Assembly (NCBI GenBank): GCA_017400135.1
Contig: JAFPVJ010000017.1
Location: 1-64,000, forward strand
Reading direction: 5' to 3'
DNA length: 64,000 bases
Source: Bacteroidales bacterium
GTDB taxonomy: Bacteria > Bacteroidota > Bacteroidia > Bacteroidales > UBA932
Shown: one piece after another, positions 32,139 to 44,160 of the stretch
How positions within the stretch are numbered: the stretch's first letter is position 1
Layout of the letters: every line of letters starts with the position of its first letter
Notes under the pieces: model-generated
What the model saw: only the letters and a program-made list of their open reading frames with translations
What the model was told of the DNA's origin: nothing
Database searches by the model: none
Made by a program: the position numbers and the translations under genes

Positions 32139-35129
32139 ATGAAATTCAAATGCCTGGCAAGCGCCGTTTTTGTCGCGGTTCTTGCCACCTGGACTGCATC
32201 CGCGCTCCCCGGCCGGTACTCCAAGACTTACAGGGAAGCGGTGCGTCTCTACGAAAACGGAATGTTCGACCGCGCCCGCGTCCTGTTCGAGGAAATCTCT
32301 TCAAAATCGGCGGAGGATCCGATGAGCGCGGGATATGCGCTGATGTGCGCCATCCAGCAGAAAGCCGCCGGCTACGAGGAGTCCATCGACAACTACACCC
32401 GGACCTACGGCCGCACGCCGCTTTCCTCTCCGATCCATCAGTTGTATGCCGTCAGCCTGTTCGATTACGGACGCTATGAGGAAGCCGCCCGCCAGTTCGA
32501 CATGGTCAATCCCTCGGGCATGTCCCGGAAGGATTATACGGAAATCCTGTTCAAGCGCGCCTACTGCGACTATGCCGTGGGCGAATACGACAAGGCACGC
32601 TCCGCCTTCGACAAGGTGGTGAAGCGGCCTGCGTCCGAGTTTACGGCGCCGTCGCACTATGCGCTGGGCTATATGGACTATGCGGAGAACAACTTCAAGT
32701 CGGCCTTCCCGGAATTCGAGGCGGCCGCAAAAGACCCGCGTTTCCTCCAGCAAGCGTCCTACTACATGCTGGAGTGCAAGTTCATGCAGAAGGATTACTC
32801 CTACGTCGCCAAGTACGGCGACCAGATGTATGAGAACGTGCCGGAAGAGCGCAAGCCCCGCCTGGCCCGCATCCTGTCCGAGTCCTATCTCGTCCAGGGC
32901 AATGCCGGCAAGGCTAAGAAATATTACGACATGGCCGTTTCCGAAAAGCCCGTCCTGGACCCTTCGGACGCCTTCTACGCCGGTTCGCTGCAATACAACC
33001 TCGGCGACTACAAGGCCGCCATCGAGAACTTCAGCAAGATGGGGGAGCGCCGGGATTCGGTCGGTCAGATCGCTTCCTACCAGATGGGCTATTCCTACAT
33101 TCAGACCAAGGACAAGGTCTCCGCGATGAATGCTTTCAAGGAGGCTTCCGATTTGGATTACGACAAGCGGATCAAGGAGGACGCCCTGTTCAATTACGCG
33201 AAACTCGCGTTCGACCTGAACCACGACTCCTCGGCCTTCAAGGATTACCTGAACCGGTACAAGGAGTCCGGCCGCAACGACCAGATCTACGACTATATCG
33301 CCGTCGCCTCGCTCTTCAACCACGATTATGCCGGCGCCGTCGAGGCCTACGACAACATCGAGACCCTGACGCCCGAGATGAAGTCCAACTACATGAAGGC
33401 CAATTACCTCCGGGCGGAGCAGCTGATTTCCAACGGCTCCTGGCGGGATGCCATTCCCTGCCTGAAGGCCGCGACTTTCTTCGCCCCCCGGCAAGACAAC
33501 TTCAACAAGCTGTCCCGCTACTGGCTGGCCGAGTCGCAGTACAAGACGGGCAATTACGAAGAGGCCCGGAACGGCTTCACTGACCTGTACAACCAGTCGG
33601 CCCTGGACAACAAGGCGGAGGGCAAGCGCCTGCCGTACGACCTGGCCTACTGCTACTTCGACGAGAGCGCCTACACGTCCGCTGCCAACTGGTTCGACCG
33701 CTACATCTCGTCCGGCGACAAGACTTGCCGCGAGGATGCGCTGATCCGCCGCGCTGACTGCGATTTCATCACCAAGAATTATCGCTCCGCCGTGGATGGG
33801 TACGCCCGGGTCATTTCCGAGTATCCGAAAGCGGAGAGTCTCTATCCTTATTTCCAGCAGGGTGTGGCATACGGCCTGTTGGGTGACACGGCCGGCAAGA
33901 TCGCGACCCTGACCAAGGTCCGGAACGCCTCTTCCTCCGCGCCGTTCTATGCCGAGTCCCTGTATGAACTGGGCCGCACCTACGTTTCCGACGACAGGGA
34001 CAAGCAGGCGGAAGATTGCTTCAAGACCCTGCTGAACCGCTCCAAGGACAGCCTGTATCTGGCCAAGTCCCTGATCGCGCTGGGCATGATCGAGCGCAAC
34101 CGTTCGGACTATGACAAGGCGCTCAACTATTACAAGCGCGTCGCGCAGAGCTTCCGGGGCAGCGAGGCCGCCGAGGATGCGATGCTGGCCATCGAGTCCA
34201 TCTACCAGGCCAAGGGCGAACCGGAGAAGTATCTCGATTACGCCGAATCCCTCGGCCGCTCCGCCAAGACTGCCGAAGAGAAGGAACTCCTGTTCTTCAA
34301 TTCCGCCGAGCAGATCTTCATGACGGGCAATTACGAGAAGGCCCTGGTCGCGCTGGACAAGTATCTGTCCCTCTATCCGGAAGGTGCCAAGGTGACGCCC
34401 GCGACCTACTACAAGGCCGAGTGTTACAAGTCGCTCGGGTCCAAGGAGAAGGCCTGCGACTGCTATGCGGCCGTCATCCACGCTCCGGATGCCGCCGGCT
34501 ACAAGGAGCTTTCGCTGCTCAACTTCGCACGGCTTTCCTACGGGATGGAGCACTGGTCCGAGGCATACGCCGCCTATTCCACCCTCCTGAATGAGGCGAC
34601 GCTGGACGAGACGCTCCTGACGGCGAAGGCCGGCATGATGCGTTCCGCCTATTTCGGCCGCAAGTTCAAGGAGGCCGTCGATGCCGCGAAAGAAGTCCTC
34701 GCCGACCCGAAGGCCGATGCGGTCCTGAACCGCGAGGCGAAATACCTGACTGCCAAGTCGCTGCTGGCGACCAGCCAGCGCGACGCCGCCTTCGACGTGC
34801 TGCGCGGCCTGGCCCGCGATCCTTCGACGGCCGAAGGCGCCGAAGCGGCTTACCTGGTCATCCAGGATCTCTTCGACCGCGGCCGCTTCAATGAAGTGGA
34901 GAGCGCCGTGTACAAGTTCTCGGAGGCTGCTCCGAACCAGGCCTACTGGCTGGCCCGCTCGTTCATCGTGCTGGGCGACTCCTTCGCGGAGAATGAGAAT
35001 TACCGTCAGGCCAAGGCCACGTTCGAGAGTATCCTGAACGGGTATGAGCCCGCCGACGGCAAGCCCGACGATGTCGTCGAGAATGTGAAGATGCGCCTCG
35101 GCCGCCTCGAGGAAATGATGAACAAATGA
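32139..35129 (+). CDS. large TPR-repeat envelope protein
   Basis: 996 aa from the ATG at 32139, which opens on a signal peptide (KCLASAVFVAVLATWTASA). A TAACTTTG box lies at 32093-32100. The mature protein is almost wholly tetratricopeptide-like helices, with repeats of the form YxxGxYxxA. No catalytic domain is seen. It probably sits in the periplasm as a scaffold. It shares an operon with the beta-barrel gene 19 bases downstream, a pairing that suggests one envelope complex; the actual partner is unknown. Confidence 0.8.
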   Translation: MKFKCLASAVFVAVLATWTASALPGRYSKTYREAVRLYENGMFDRARVLFEEISSKSAEDPMSAGYALMCAIQQKAAGYEESIDNYTRTYGRTPLSSPIHQLYAVSLFDYGRYEEAARQFDMVNPSGMSRKDYTEILFKRAYCDYAVGEYDKARSAFDKVVKRPASEFTAPSHYALGYMDYAENNFKSAFPEFEAAAKDPRFLQQASYYMLECKFMQKDYSYVAKYGDQMYENVPEERKPRLARILSESYLVQGNAGKAKKYYDMAVSEKPVLDPSDAFYAGSLQYNLGDYKAAIENFSKMGERRDSVGQIASYQMGYSYIQTKDKVSAMNAFKEASDLDYDKRIKEDALFNYAKLAFDLNHDSSAFKDYLNRYKESGRNDQIYDYIAVASLFNHDYAGAVEAYDNIETLTPEMKSNYMKANYLRAEQLISNGSWRDAIPCLKAATFFAPRQDNFNKLSRYWLAESQYKTGNYEEARNGFTDLYNQSALDNKAEGKRLPYDLAYCYFDESAYTSAANWFDRYISSGDKTCREDALIRRADCDFITKNYRSAVDGYARVISEYPKAESLYPYFQQGVAYGLLGDTAGKIATLTKVRNASSSAPFYAESLYELGRTYVSDDRDKQAEDCFKTLLNRSKDSLYLAKSLIALGMIERNRSDYDKALNYYKRVAQSFRGSEAAEDAMLAIESIYQAKGEPEKYLDYAESLGRSAKTAEEKELLFFNSAEQIFMTGNYEKALVALDKYLSLYPEGAKVTPATYYKAECYKSLGSKEKACDCYAAVIHAPDAAGYKELSLLNFARLSYGMEHWSEAYAAYSTLLNEATLDETLLTAKAGMMRSAYFGRKFKEAVDAAKEVLADPKADAVLNREAKYLTAKSLLATSQRDAAFDVLRGLARDPSTAEGAEAAYLVIQDLFDRGRFNEVESAVYKFSEAAPNQAYWLARSFIVLGDSFAENENYRQAKATFESILNGYEPADGKPDDVVENVKMRLGRLEEMMNK

Positions 35130-35148
35130 TCTGGAGGAGGAAAGAGTT

Positions 35149-36936
35149 ATGAAAAAGACAATATTCGCAGTCACCCTTTTCGTCCTGGCCGGCGCGTTTG
35201 CTTCCGCGCAGACGTTCAACCCGCGGGTCGAGGTGGAGAATACATACGAAGGAAAGATCGTCGAGGCCGGGAAACAGGCGCTTCCGATGAGCGTCCCCGA
35301 CTCGCTGTACAAGTTCCAGTACAAGCTGGACTATACGGTGTTTGACAATCCCTACAAGGGCTCGTACAAGTTCCAGCCCTATTCGATCGAGATGAGGCCC
35401 GATGCGGCGCCTTCCGACGCCCGCCGGCTCTATCTCAACCTGGGCGCCGGCTGGACCCTCCATCCGGAGTTGGACCTGGTCTGGTCGCCCCTGTTCAAGA
35501 ACCAGCCCCTGAAGCTGAGCGTTTATGACCGTTTCCGGGGATTCTGGGGCAATTACGGCCTGATGAACTACCAGGATGGGTTCCGGGTCCTCCGCAAGCC
35601 TGTCAACGCCTCCAAGGGCTATGTTTTCGACAACAAGACCGGCGTCGACCTGCGTTATGAGTTCCAGCACGTGGCGCTCGAATTCGACGGGGGATATCAC
35701 CTGATCACTTCGCAGGACACCCTTACGTCCCATTTCCTCCAGCTGGGCGAGGCCGAGATCCGGCTGCTTCCGCTGGACCCCAACAAGGCGGATTATTTCT
35801 ACGGCGGGCGTTTCTATGTCAACGCGGGGCAGGACAAGCTGACGGCCCTGATGTTCGGGCGCCACAAGCTGGGCGTCAACGACATGGGGGCGGACCTGCG
35901 TTTCGGCGCACCGGTCGGCAGCCGGGCCCGCATCCTGCTGGACCTGGGCATCCAGTCGAACATCTATTCGGGCCTGCTCGACGCGGCTGTGACGCGCGCC
36001 TGGGCCACGCCCCGCTTCACCTACCGCTGGATGAGCGGATACGCCGAGGTGGGCGCCAAGGTCTCCTATCTGAAGGGCAGTGACAACACCGGCAGCAAGA
36101 AAACGTTCATCCAGTTCACGGAGCCGCTGTTCAATCACAAATCCGACTACATCTATCCGGCCGTCAAGGTCAAGCAGTACCTGATCCCCGACCAGCTGGC
36201 CATCTACGCCAAGGCCGTCGGCGGCGACGAGCTCCACAACTATTCGGACCTGCTCCGGGAAAATCCTTTCGCCGACCCGCAGGCCGTCGTCTTCAACCTG
36301 GATTCCTCGTCCGAGCGGGTCAATGCATCCGTCGGTTTCGAGGGTGACATCTCGGGTCGCTTCCAGTTCGACCTGCACGGCGGTTATGCCATCCTGCACA
36401 ACGGCCGCTGTGACGCCATCGAGTATACCAACCGGTGGTATCAGGCCCCGGAAGGCGGCTGGCAGGGGGAATACCTCTCCGGCTATTACAATTACTGCGA
36501 CTACAACCGCTGGTACGGGGACTTCTCTTTCCTCTGGAAATCTCCCCGTCTGGACATCGACGGACATTTCCTTTACCAGGATACTGACCTTCTCAAGCAC
36601 GATGCCAAATATCTGGCAGTCTGCCCTGCCCGCTTCAGCGGCGAATTGAAGGCCGTCTATAACTGGAACCGCCAGGCCTTTGCCGGCGTCAGCGTGGAAG
36701 CGGCCTCCCGGCGCTACGGGCACGCGGCCATGTTCTTCTTTGAAGACATGTATACTTCCGCCGACGTGGAGGTCGCCGGATGGGTGGACCTGGGCCTTTA
36801 CGGACGCTATGTGATCAAGCCCTGGCTGGCCGTTTGGGCCAAGGCCGGCAACCTGCTCGGACAGAGCGTGCAGCACTACTTCCTGCACCCCGAAAAGGGA
36901 CCTTACGCGACCGTCGGAATCAGTTTTAATTTGTAA
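35149..36936 (+). CDS. outer-membrane beta-barrel protein
   Basis: 595 aa, signal peptide (KKTIFAVTLFVLAGAFASAQ), then many alternating amphipathic strands rich in Tyr, Trp and Phe, ending in a C-terminal strand VGISFNL typical of outer-membrane barrels. It resembles TonB-receptor barrels but has no plug domain or TonB box that I can see. A strong GGAGGAGGAAAG ribosome-binding site, unusual in this phylum, lies just before the ATG. The conserved neighbourhood with the TPR protein suggests joint function. Confidence 0.78.
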   Translation: MKKTIFAVTLFVLAGAFASAQTFNPRVEVENTYEGKIVEAGKQALPMSVPDSLYKFQYKLDYTVFDNPYKGSYKFQPYSIEMRPDAAPSDARRLYLNLGAGWTLHPELDLVWSPLFKNQPLKLSVYDRFRGFWGNYGLMNYQDGFRVLRKPVNASKGYVFDNKTGVDLRYEFQHVALEFDGGYHLITSQDTLTSHFLQLGEAEIRLLPLDPNKADYFYGGRFYVNAGQDKLTALMFGRHKLGVNDMGADLRFGAPVGSRARILLDLGIQSNIYSGLLDAAVTRAWATPRFTYRWMSGYAEVGAKVSYLKGSDNTGSKKTFIQFTEPLFNHKSDYIYPAVKVKQYLIPDQLAIYAKAVGGDELHNYSDLLRENPFADPQAVVFNLDSSSERVNASVGFEGDISGRFQFDLHGGYAILHNGRCDAIEYTNRWYQAPEGGWQGEYLSGYYNYCDYNRWYGDFSFLWKSPRLDIDGHFLYQDTDLLKHDAKYLAVCPARFSGELKAVYNWNRQAFAGVSVEAASRRYGHAAMFFFEDMYTSADVEVAGWVDLGLYGRYVIKPWLAVWAKAGNLLGQSVQHYFLHPEKGPYATVGISFNL

Positions 36937-36973
36937 AATTAATTTTGTAAATTTGTTCGTTTATAAACGATAA

Positions 36974-38989
<2,016 letters not shown>

Positions 38990-39022
38990 ACCGAACGTAC
39001 AAAACTTAAATCATAAACTGCT

Positions 39023-40285
39023 ATGTTGGATATTTTTGACAGGATCGCCCGGGACAGCGGCGGCCCCATCGGACAATATTTCGAGCAGGCCTGGGGGTAC
39101 TACATGTATCCGCGCCTCGAAGGCGAACTCGGCCCGCACATGACTTTCAACGGGATTCCGGTCCTCAACTGGAGCCTCAACAACTATCTCGGCCTGGCCA
39201 ACCATCCCGAGGTCCGCAAGGCGGACGCCCAGGCCGCGGCCGACTGGGGCCTGGCGTACCCGATGGGCGCCCGGATGATGTCCGGCCACACGCGCTACCA
39301 CGAGCAGCTGGAGCGCAAGTTCGCCGAATTCGAGAAAAAGGAGGACGCGTTCCTCTACAATTTCGGCTACCAGGGCATCGTGTCTACGATCGACGCGCTC
39401 CTGAGCCGCCACGACGTGGTCGTCTATGACGCCGAATGCCACGCCTGCCTGCTGGACGGCATCCGCCTTCACATCGGCAGCAAATACAAATACCGCCACA
39501 ACAACATGGCGGACTGCGACAAGATCCTGACCCGCGCCTGTGCGGAGGCTGAGGAGAACGGCGGCGGCGTGCTGCTGATCACCGAAGGCGTCTACGGCAT
39601 GACCGGCGCCCTGGGCAAGCTGGACGAGATCGTCGCGCTCAAGAAGAAGCACAAGTTCCGCATCCTGATTGATGACGCCCACGGATTCGGGCTCCTCGGC
39701 GAGCACGGACGCGGCACTTCCGAGCATTTCGGCGTGATGGACGAGATCGACCTCTACATCGGCGCCTTCGCCAAGTCGATGGCGTCCATCGGCGGTTTCG
39801 TGGCCGGCCCCCGCAAGATCATCAACTACCTGCGTTTCAACATGCGCTCGCAGATGTATGCGAAGTCGCTTCCGATGCCGCTCGTGATCGGCAACATCAA
39901 GCGCATGGAGATCATCGATTCGCCGGAAGGCGACGAGCTCCGCAAGAAGTGCTGGGCGGTCACCCATGCGATCCAGAACGGCTTCAAGGAGCAAGGTTTC
40001 GACATCGGCGAGGCCCAGGCCTGCGTCACGCCCGTCCACATCAAGGGTGGTGTCGCCCAGGCGACCAAGATGGCCAAGGACCTGCGGGAGAACTACAAGA
40101 TCTTCTGCTCGATGGTCATCTATCCCGTCATCCCGAAGGGCATGATCATCTTCCGCATCGTCTGCACTGCGGCGCATACGATGGAGGATGTCGCCTATAC
40201 CCTCAACGCCTTCAAGGAGATCAAGGCCAAGCTCGATGCCGGCCTGTATGACGGCGACGACATCGCCGCGATGAAGGTCGAGTAA
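39023..40285 (+). CDS. alpha-oxoamine synthase family PLP enzyme
   Basis: 420 aa, fold type I aminotransferase family. The PLP Lys lies in FAKSMASIGGF, with IDDAHGFG supplying the Asp and His that contact the cofactor. The family (BioF, Kbl, serine palmitoyltransferase) condenses an amino acid with an acyl-CoA. The N-terminus is longer than in BioF and is of the Bacteroidota type often labelled simply as class I/II aminotransferase. Possible roles include sphingolipid or sulfonolipid base synthesis or glycine C-acetyltransferase; sequence alone does not decide. It is followed by pgpH with a TAATG overlap. Confidence 0.85.
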   Translation: MLDIFDRIARDSGGPIGQYFEQAWGYYMYPRLEGELGPHMTFNGIPVLNWSLNNYLGLANHPEVRKADAQAAADWGLAYPMGARMMSGHTRYHEQLERKFAEFEKKEDAFLYNFGYQGIVSTIDALLSRHDVVVYDAECHACLLDGIRLHIGSKYKYRHNNMADCDKILTRACAEAEENGGGVLLITEGVYGMTGALGKLDEIVALKKKHKFRILIDDAHGFGLLGEHGRGTSEHFGVMDEIDLYIGAFAKSMASIGGFVAGPRKIINYLRFNMRSQMYAKSLPMPLVIGNIKRMEIIDSPEGDELRKKCWAVTHAIQNGFKEQGFDIGEAQACVTPVHIKGGVAQATKMAKDLRENYKIFCSMVIYPVIPKGMIIFRIVCTAAHTMEDVAYTLNAFKEIKAKLDAGLYDGDDIAAMKVE

Positions 40286-42339
40286 TGCGCAGCCGACTCC
40301 CATCCGGCCTGCGGCCCTATCTGCCGTTCCTGGTCTATCTCCTGGCCTTGGTGCTCCTGATGCCCAAGGCCAAGAAGTTTGAATACGAATACCGGAGCGG
40401 CGCCCCATGGCGCTACGGTTCCCTTGTCTCCGAGTTCGACTTCCCGATCTACAAGACGGACGAACAGATGATGAAGGAGCTTTCGGATGCGGAGTTGAGC
40501 GCCATCCCGTATTTCAAGTATTCGGAACCGGTCGCGGCCAGGAGCCTCCAGGTTGCCGAGAGCGTTTCGCTCGGGGCGGGGGACACGATCCGTCCCGCCT
40601 TGCTGAATTCCCTGCGCCGCATCTACCGGCAGGGCATCATCCCGGACGACTTTTCCAAGGAAGACCGCCGGCTCGCCCTTTCGGACAATGTTATCTATAT
40701 CCAGCGCGGGAAGCGGGTCGCCAAGTTCCCCATCTCCGACGTCTATCGCCTCTCCCAGGCCAAGGCGCAGCTGGTCAACGACTTGCGCCGCGCCTATCCG
40801 AAGGCTCCGGTCGATTCGGCCCTGGCCGCCTGCGGTCTGCTGGACGTGATGGAGCCGAACCTGAGCTTCGACCGGCAGATGACCGAACTGGTCCATTCGG
40901 ACGAACAGCACGACATCGCGCCGACGCAGGGCTATGTCCCCGCCGGTTCGCTGATCGTGTCGGAAGGGGAGATCGTGACGGCCGAGGTGTCGCAGATGCT
41001 CGATTCCTACAAGCGCGAGTATGACGCCAACATGGGCAGCGACGTGCCCTCCTTCCTGATCTGGCTCTCCACGGTCATCCTGGCCCTGATCCTGACCTGC
41101 CTGCTGTTCTGGGCCATCTTCTATGCGGACAGCGGCCTGTTCGCTCGGAAGAAGGAGCTCTGGTACATCGTCTTCGTCGCCCTGCTCTGCGCCGTCGCCG
41201 TCCTCCTGCTGGACCGCTTCGGGAGCAACGACGTCGTCTATCTGGTCCCGTTCACCCTGTTTGCGCTGTATCTGCAGGCGTTCTTCCCGAACCGGACGAT
41301 CGCGCCCATCTACCTGGTCTCGCTGCTGCCCATGGCCGTGTTCCTGCCGCAGGGCGTCACCAACTATCTGCTGTACGCGCTGGCCGGCCTCGTGGCTATC
41401 AAGCTCTTCCCCCGTTTCAACCGGGGCTGGAAGCAGTTCCTGATGGCCCTGGCCGTGTTCGTCCTGGTGGGCGGCGGCTATCTGGTGCTCCGCTCTTCGG
41501 GCCTGCTGACCGGCCTTCTGGTGAAGGATATGGTCTATATCTTCATCGGATCGCTCCTCACCGTGGCGTTCTACCAGCTGATCTTTGTCTTTGAGAAGCT
41601 GTTCGGCCTGCTTTCCATCACCCGGCTCGAAGAGCTGACGGACACCAACAACAAGCTGCTCCGCTCGCTGGAGCTCAAGGCGCCCGGCACCTTCCAGCAT
41701 TCCCTGCAGATGATGAGCATGGCGGATGCCGCCGCGCGGGCGATCGGGGCCAACGTGTACCTGATCCGTGCGGGCGCGATGTATCACGACATCGGCAAGA
41801 TGGCCAATCCCCAGTGCTTCATCGAGAACGAGTCGCTGGTTTCCGGCGAGGAAGGCGCTCGTTACCACGCCGGCCTCTCTCCCCGCCAGAGCGCCCGCGA
41901 CATCACGCGCCACGTCCCCGACGGTGTCGAGATGGGCCGCAAGGAGCATCTGCCCGAGCCGGTCATCCGCTTCATCCTGACCCACCACGGAGACAATCTC
42001 GTCCGCTCCTTCTACAACAAGTATGTCAACGAAGGCGGCGACCCGGCAGAGGACAAGGACTTCCGTTATCTGGGCGAGAAGCCGGTTTCCAAGGAAGAGG
42101 TCATCCTGATGCTTTGCGACAGCATCGAGGCGGCTTCCCGCACCCTGAAGGACCATTCCCCGCAGAGTTTCTCCGACTTCGTGGAAGGCATGGTCAGCGC
42201 CAAGGAGGCCGAGGGTCAGCTTTCCCAGGCTGACATCACCATCCGGGAGCTCAACACGGTCAAGGATGTCCTGAAATCGTATCTGGGCCAGGTTTACCAT
42301 GAGCGGGTCGCTTATCCGAAACGAAACGACGAATCATAA
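40285..42339 (+). CDS. 7TM-HD c-di-AMP phosphodiesterase PgpH-like
   Basis: 684 aa. One N-terminal membrane segment, an extracytoplasmic 7TMR-HDED domain of about 230 aa, seven membrane helices (about 255-460) and a C-terminal HD domain with the metal pair H501-D502 in MYHDIGKM plus THHGD. PgpH-type enzymes hydrolyse c-di-AMP to pApA. Translation is coupled to the genes on both sides by TAATG overlaps. Confidence 0.9.
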   Translation: MRSRLPSGLRPYLPFLVYLLALVLLMPKAKKFEYEYRSGAPWRYGSLVSEFDFPIYKTDEQMMKELSDAELSAIPYFKYSEPVAARSLQVAESVSLGAGDTIRPALLNSLRRIYRQGIIPDDFSKEDRRLALSDNVIYIQRGKRVAKFPISDVYRLSQAKAQLVNDLRRAYPKAPVDSALAACGLLDVMEPNLSFDRQMTELVHSDEQHDIAPTQGYVPAGSLIVSEGEIVTAEVSQMLDSYKREYDANMGSDVPSFLIWLSTVILALILTCLLFWAIFYADSGLFARKKELWYIVFVALLCAVAVLLLDRFGSNDVVYLVPFTLFALYLQAFFPNRTIAPIYLVSLLPMAVFLPQGVTNYLLYALAGLVAIKLFPRFNRGWKQFLMALAVFVLVGGGYLVLRSSGLLTGLLVKDMVYIFIGSLLTVAFYQLIFVFEKLFGLLSITRLEELTDTNNKLLRSLELKAPGTFQHSLQMMSMADAAARAIGANVYLIRAGAMYHDIGKMANPQCFIENESLVSGEEGARYHAGLSPRQSARDITRHVPDGVEMGRKEHLPEPVIRFILTHHGDNLVRSFYNKYVNEGGDPAEDKDFRYLGEKPVSKEEVILMLCDSIEAASRTLKDHSPQSFSDFVEGMVSAKEAEGQLSQADITIRELNTVKDVLKSYLGQVYHERVAYPKRNDES

Positions 42340-43010
42340 TGAATCCCGATTTTGAGAAATTTGCCAGTCTCGACCGGCACATCAGTCCGATGACGCTGCA
42401 TCGCTATGCTTCCGTCCTGGACGCTTATATCAACCCGACGGTTATCGAAGAGCGCCGTATGAATGTCGCGGCGCTCGACGTGTTCAGCCGCCTTCTGATG
42501 GACCGCATCATCTGGCTGGGCGTTCCGATCGACGATGATGTCGCGAACATCATCCAGGCGCAGCTGCTGTTCCTCTCTTCGACCGACAGCACGGCGGACA
42601 TTTCCCTGTATATCAACACGCCCGGCGGCCAGGTATCTTCCGGCCTGGGCATTTATGACACGATGCAGCTTGTCGAGCCCGACGTGGCGACCATCTGCAC
42701 CGGGATGGCGGCTTCGATGGGCTCCGTGCTCCTTTGCGCCGGCGCCAAGGGCAAGCGTTCCGCCCTGCCGCATTCCCGCGTGCTGATCCATCAGCCGCTG
42801 GGCGGTGCGAAGGGTCAGGCCTCCGACATCCTGATCGCGGCCAAGGAGATCGAGAAACTGCGCACGGAGCTCTGCACTATCATCTCGGAGCACAGCGGGC
42901 AGCCCTTCGACCGGGTGTTCGCCGATGCGGACCGCGACTTCTGGATGAGCGCTCCCGAGGCCCTCGAGTATGGTATGATCGACCGGATTCTGACGACGAG
43001 AAAGAAATAA
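42339..43010 (+). CDS. clpP: ATP-dependent Clp protease proteolytic subunit
   Basis: 223 aa. Serine protease triad: Ser126 in GMAASMGS, His151 in VLIHQPLG, Asp200 in ADRDFWMSA. The N-terminus is about 30 residues longer than in E. coli mature ClpP. It forms the proteolytic chamber for ClpX, whose ATG overlaps its stop (TAATG). Confidence 0.96.
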   Translation: MNPDFEKFASLDRHISPMTLHRYASVLDAYINPTVIEERRMNVAALDVFSRLLMDRIIWLGVPIDDDVANIIQAQLLFLSSTDSTADISLYINTPGGQVSSGLGIYDTMQLVEPDVATICTGMAASMGSVLLCAGAKGKRSALPHSRVLIHQPLGGAKGQASDILIAAKEIEKLRTELCTIISEHSGQPFDRVFADADRDFWMSAPEALEYGMIDRILTTRKK

Positions 43011-44068
43011 TGGCAGCGAGCAAGAAAGAATTCCAGATTCCCAAGCCCAAGCAGATCAAGGCCTTCCTGGACCAATACGTAATCGGTCAGGAAAGGGCCA
43101 AGAAACTGCTTTCCGTGGCCGTATACAACCACTATAAGCGCGTCATCCACAACGTCCTCTCGCCTGAGGACGACGGGGTCGAACTGGAGAAGTCCAATAT
43201 CCTGATGGTCGGCCCGACCGGCACCGGCAAGACCCTTCTGGCGAAGACCATCGCCAAGATGCTCTATGTTCCCTTCACCATTGTGGACGCGACGGTGCTG
43301 ACCGAGGCGGGTTATGTGGGCGAGGATGTCGAGAGCATCCTCGCCCGCCTGCTGCAGGAAGCGGATTACGACGTCCGCCAGGCGGAGCTGGGCATCGTCT
43401 TCATCGACGAGATAGACAAGATCGCGCGCAAGAGTGACAATCCTTCGATCACCCGCGACGTGTCGGGGGAGGGCGTCCAGCAGGCGATGCTCAAGTTGCT
43501 GGAGGGCAATGTCGTCAACGTTCCGCCCCAGGGCGGCCGCAAGCATCCCGAGCAGGAGTTCATCCACGTCAACACGGAGAACATCCTCTTCATCTGCGGG
43601 GGGGCCTTCGAGGGTATCGACCGCCATATCGCGCAACGGCTCAACACCCAGGTGATCGGCTACGGGACCGAAGCGAAGGAGAAGGTGGACAGGGACAACC
43701 TGCTCCAGTACGTGGAGGCGCAGGACCTGCGCAAGTACGGTCTCATTCCCGAGATCATCGGCCGCCTGCCGGTCATCACCTACCTGGACCAGCTGGACCG
43801 CAAGTCCTTGAAACGCATCCTCACCGAGCCGAAGAACGCCATCCTCCGCCAGTATGAGAAACTGTTTGAACTGGATGGGAAAAAGCTGGTGATCGAGCCC
43901 GGCGTCCTGGACCTCATCGTGGACACCGCCATCAAGAACAAGCTGGGGGCGCGCGGTCTGCGCTCCATCTGCGAACGCATCATGTCGGATGCGATGTACG
44001 AATCCCCGTCGTCCCGGTCCAAGACCTTCAAACTGACGGTGGATTATGCAAAAGCACGACTGGAATAG
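43010..44068 (+). CDS. clpX: ClpX ATPase lacking the zinc-binding domain
   Basis: 352 aa. Walker A GPTGTGKT at 68-75, pore loop GYVG at 101-104, Walker B VFIDEIDK near 130-137, and an IGY version of the ClpP-binding IGF loop. Usual ClpX is 400-425 aa and begins with a four-Cys zinc domain of about 60 aa; here the ATPase part starts directly ([15 protein letters not shown]) at the ATG that overlaps the clpP stop, and no Cys motif exists upstream. The unfoldase should still work with ClpP, but adaptor and some substrate binding normally done by the zinc domain must be absent or done by another protein. Confidence 0.95.
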   Translation: MAASKKEFQIPKPKQIKAFLDQYVIGQERAKKLLSVAVYNHYKRVIHNVLSPEDDGVELEKSNILMVGPTGTGKTLLAKTIAKMLYVPFTIVDATVLTEAGYVGEDVESILARLLQEADYDVRQAELGIVFIDEIDKIARKSDNPSITRDVSGEGVQQAMLKLLEGNVVNVPPQGGRKHPEQEFIHVNTENILFICGGAFEGIDRHIAQRLNTQVIGYGTEAKEKVDRDNLLQYVEAQDLRKYGLIPEIIGRLPVITYLDQLDRKSLKRILTEPKNAILRQYEKLFELDGKKLVIEPGVLDLIVDTAIKNKLGARGLRSICERIMSDAMYESPSSRSKTFKLTVDYAKARLE

Positions 44069-44100
44069 TCGTATAGTCTGAAAATATATTCCATATTTAT

Positions 44101-44154
44101 TTGGATGTTTGCATATTTTCCGTATTTTTGCAAAAGTTATTGCATAAAAATTCG
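44101..44154 (+). promoter_or_regulatory. arginine operon promoter with candidate ARG box
   Basis: TTG (44101-44103), exactly 19 bases, TATTTTTG (44123-44130). Eleven bases further, TGCATAAAAATTCG (44141-44154) resembles the ArgR operator TGAAT-4-ATTCA with two changed positions. It lies between the -7 box and the argR start, where binding would block transcription, so autoregulation by ArgR is likely. Confidence 0.55.
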
Positions 44155-44160
44155 GAAGAT

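Noticed and set aside
32301-35324. A 1007-codon open frame antisense to the TPR gene
   Set aside because: The plus-strand TPR protein has a signal peptide, repeats and a promoter. The antisense frame is low in motif content and is an effect of high GC in the third codon position. Similar long antisense frames at 14001-15659, 15761-17698, 40195-42300 and 44137-46383 are rejected for the same reason.
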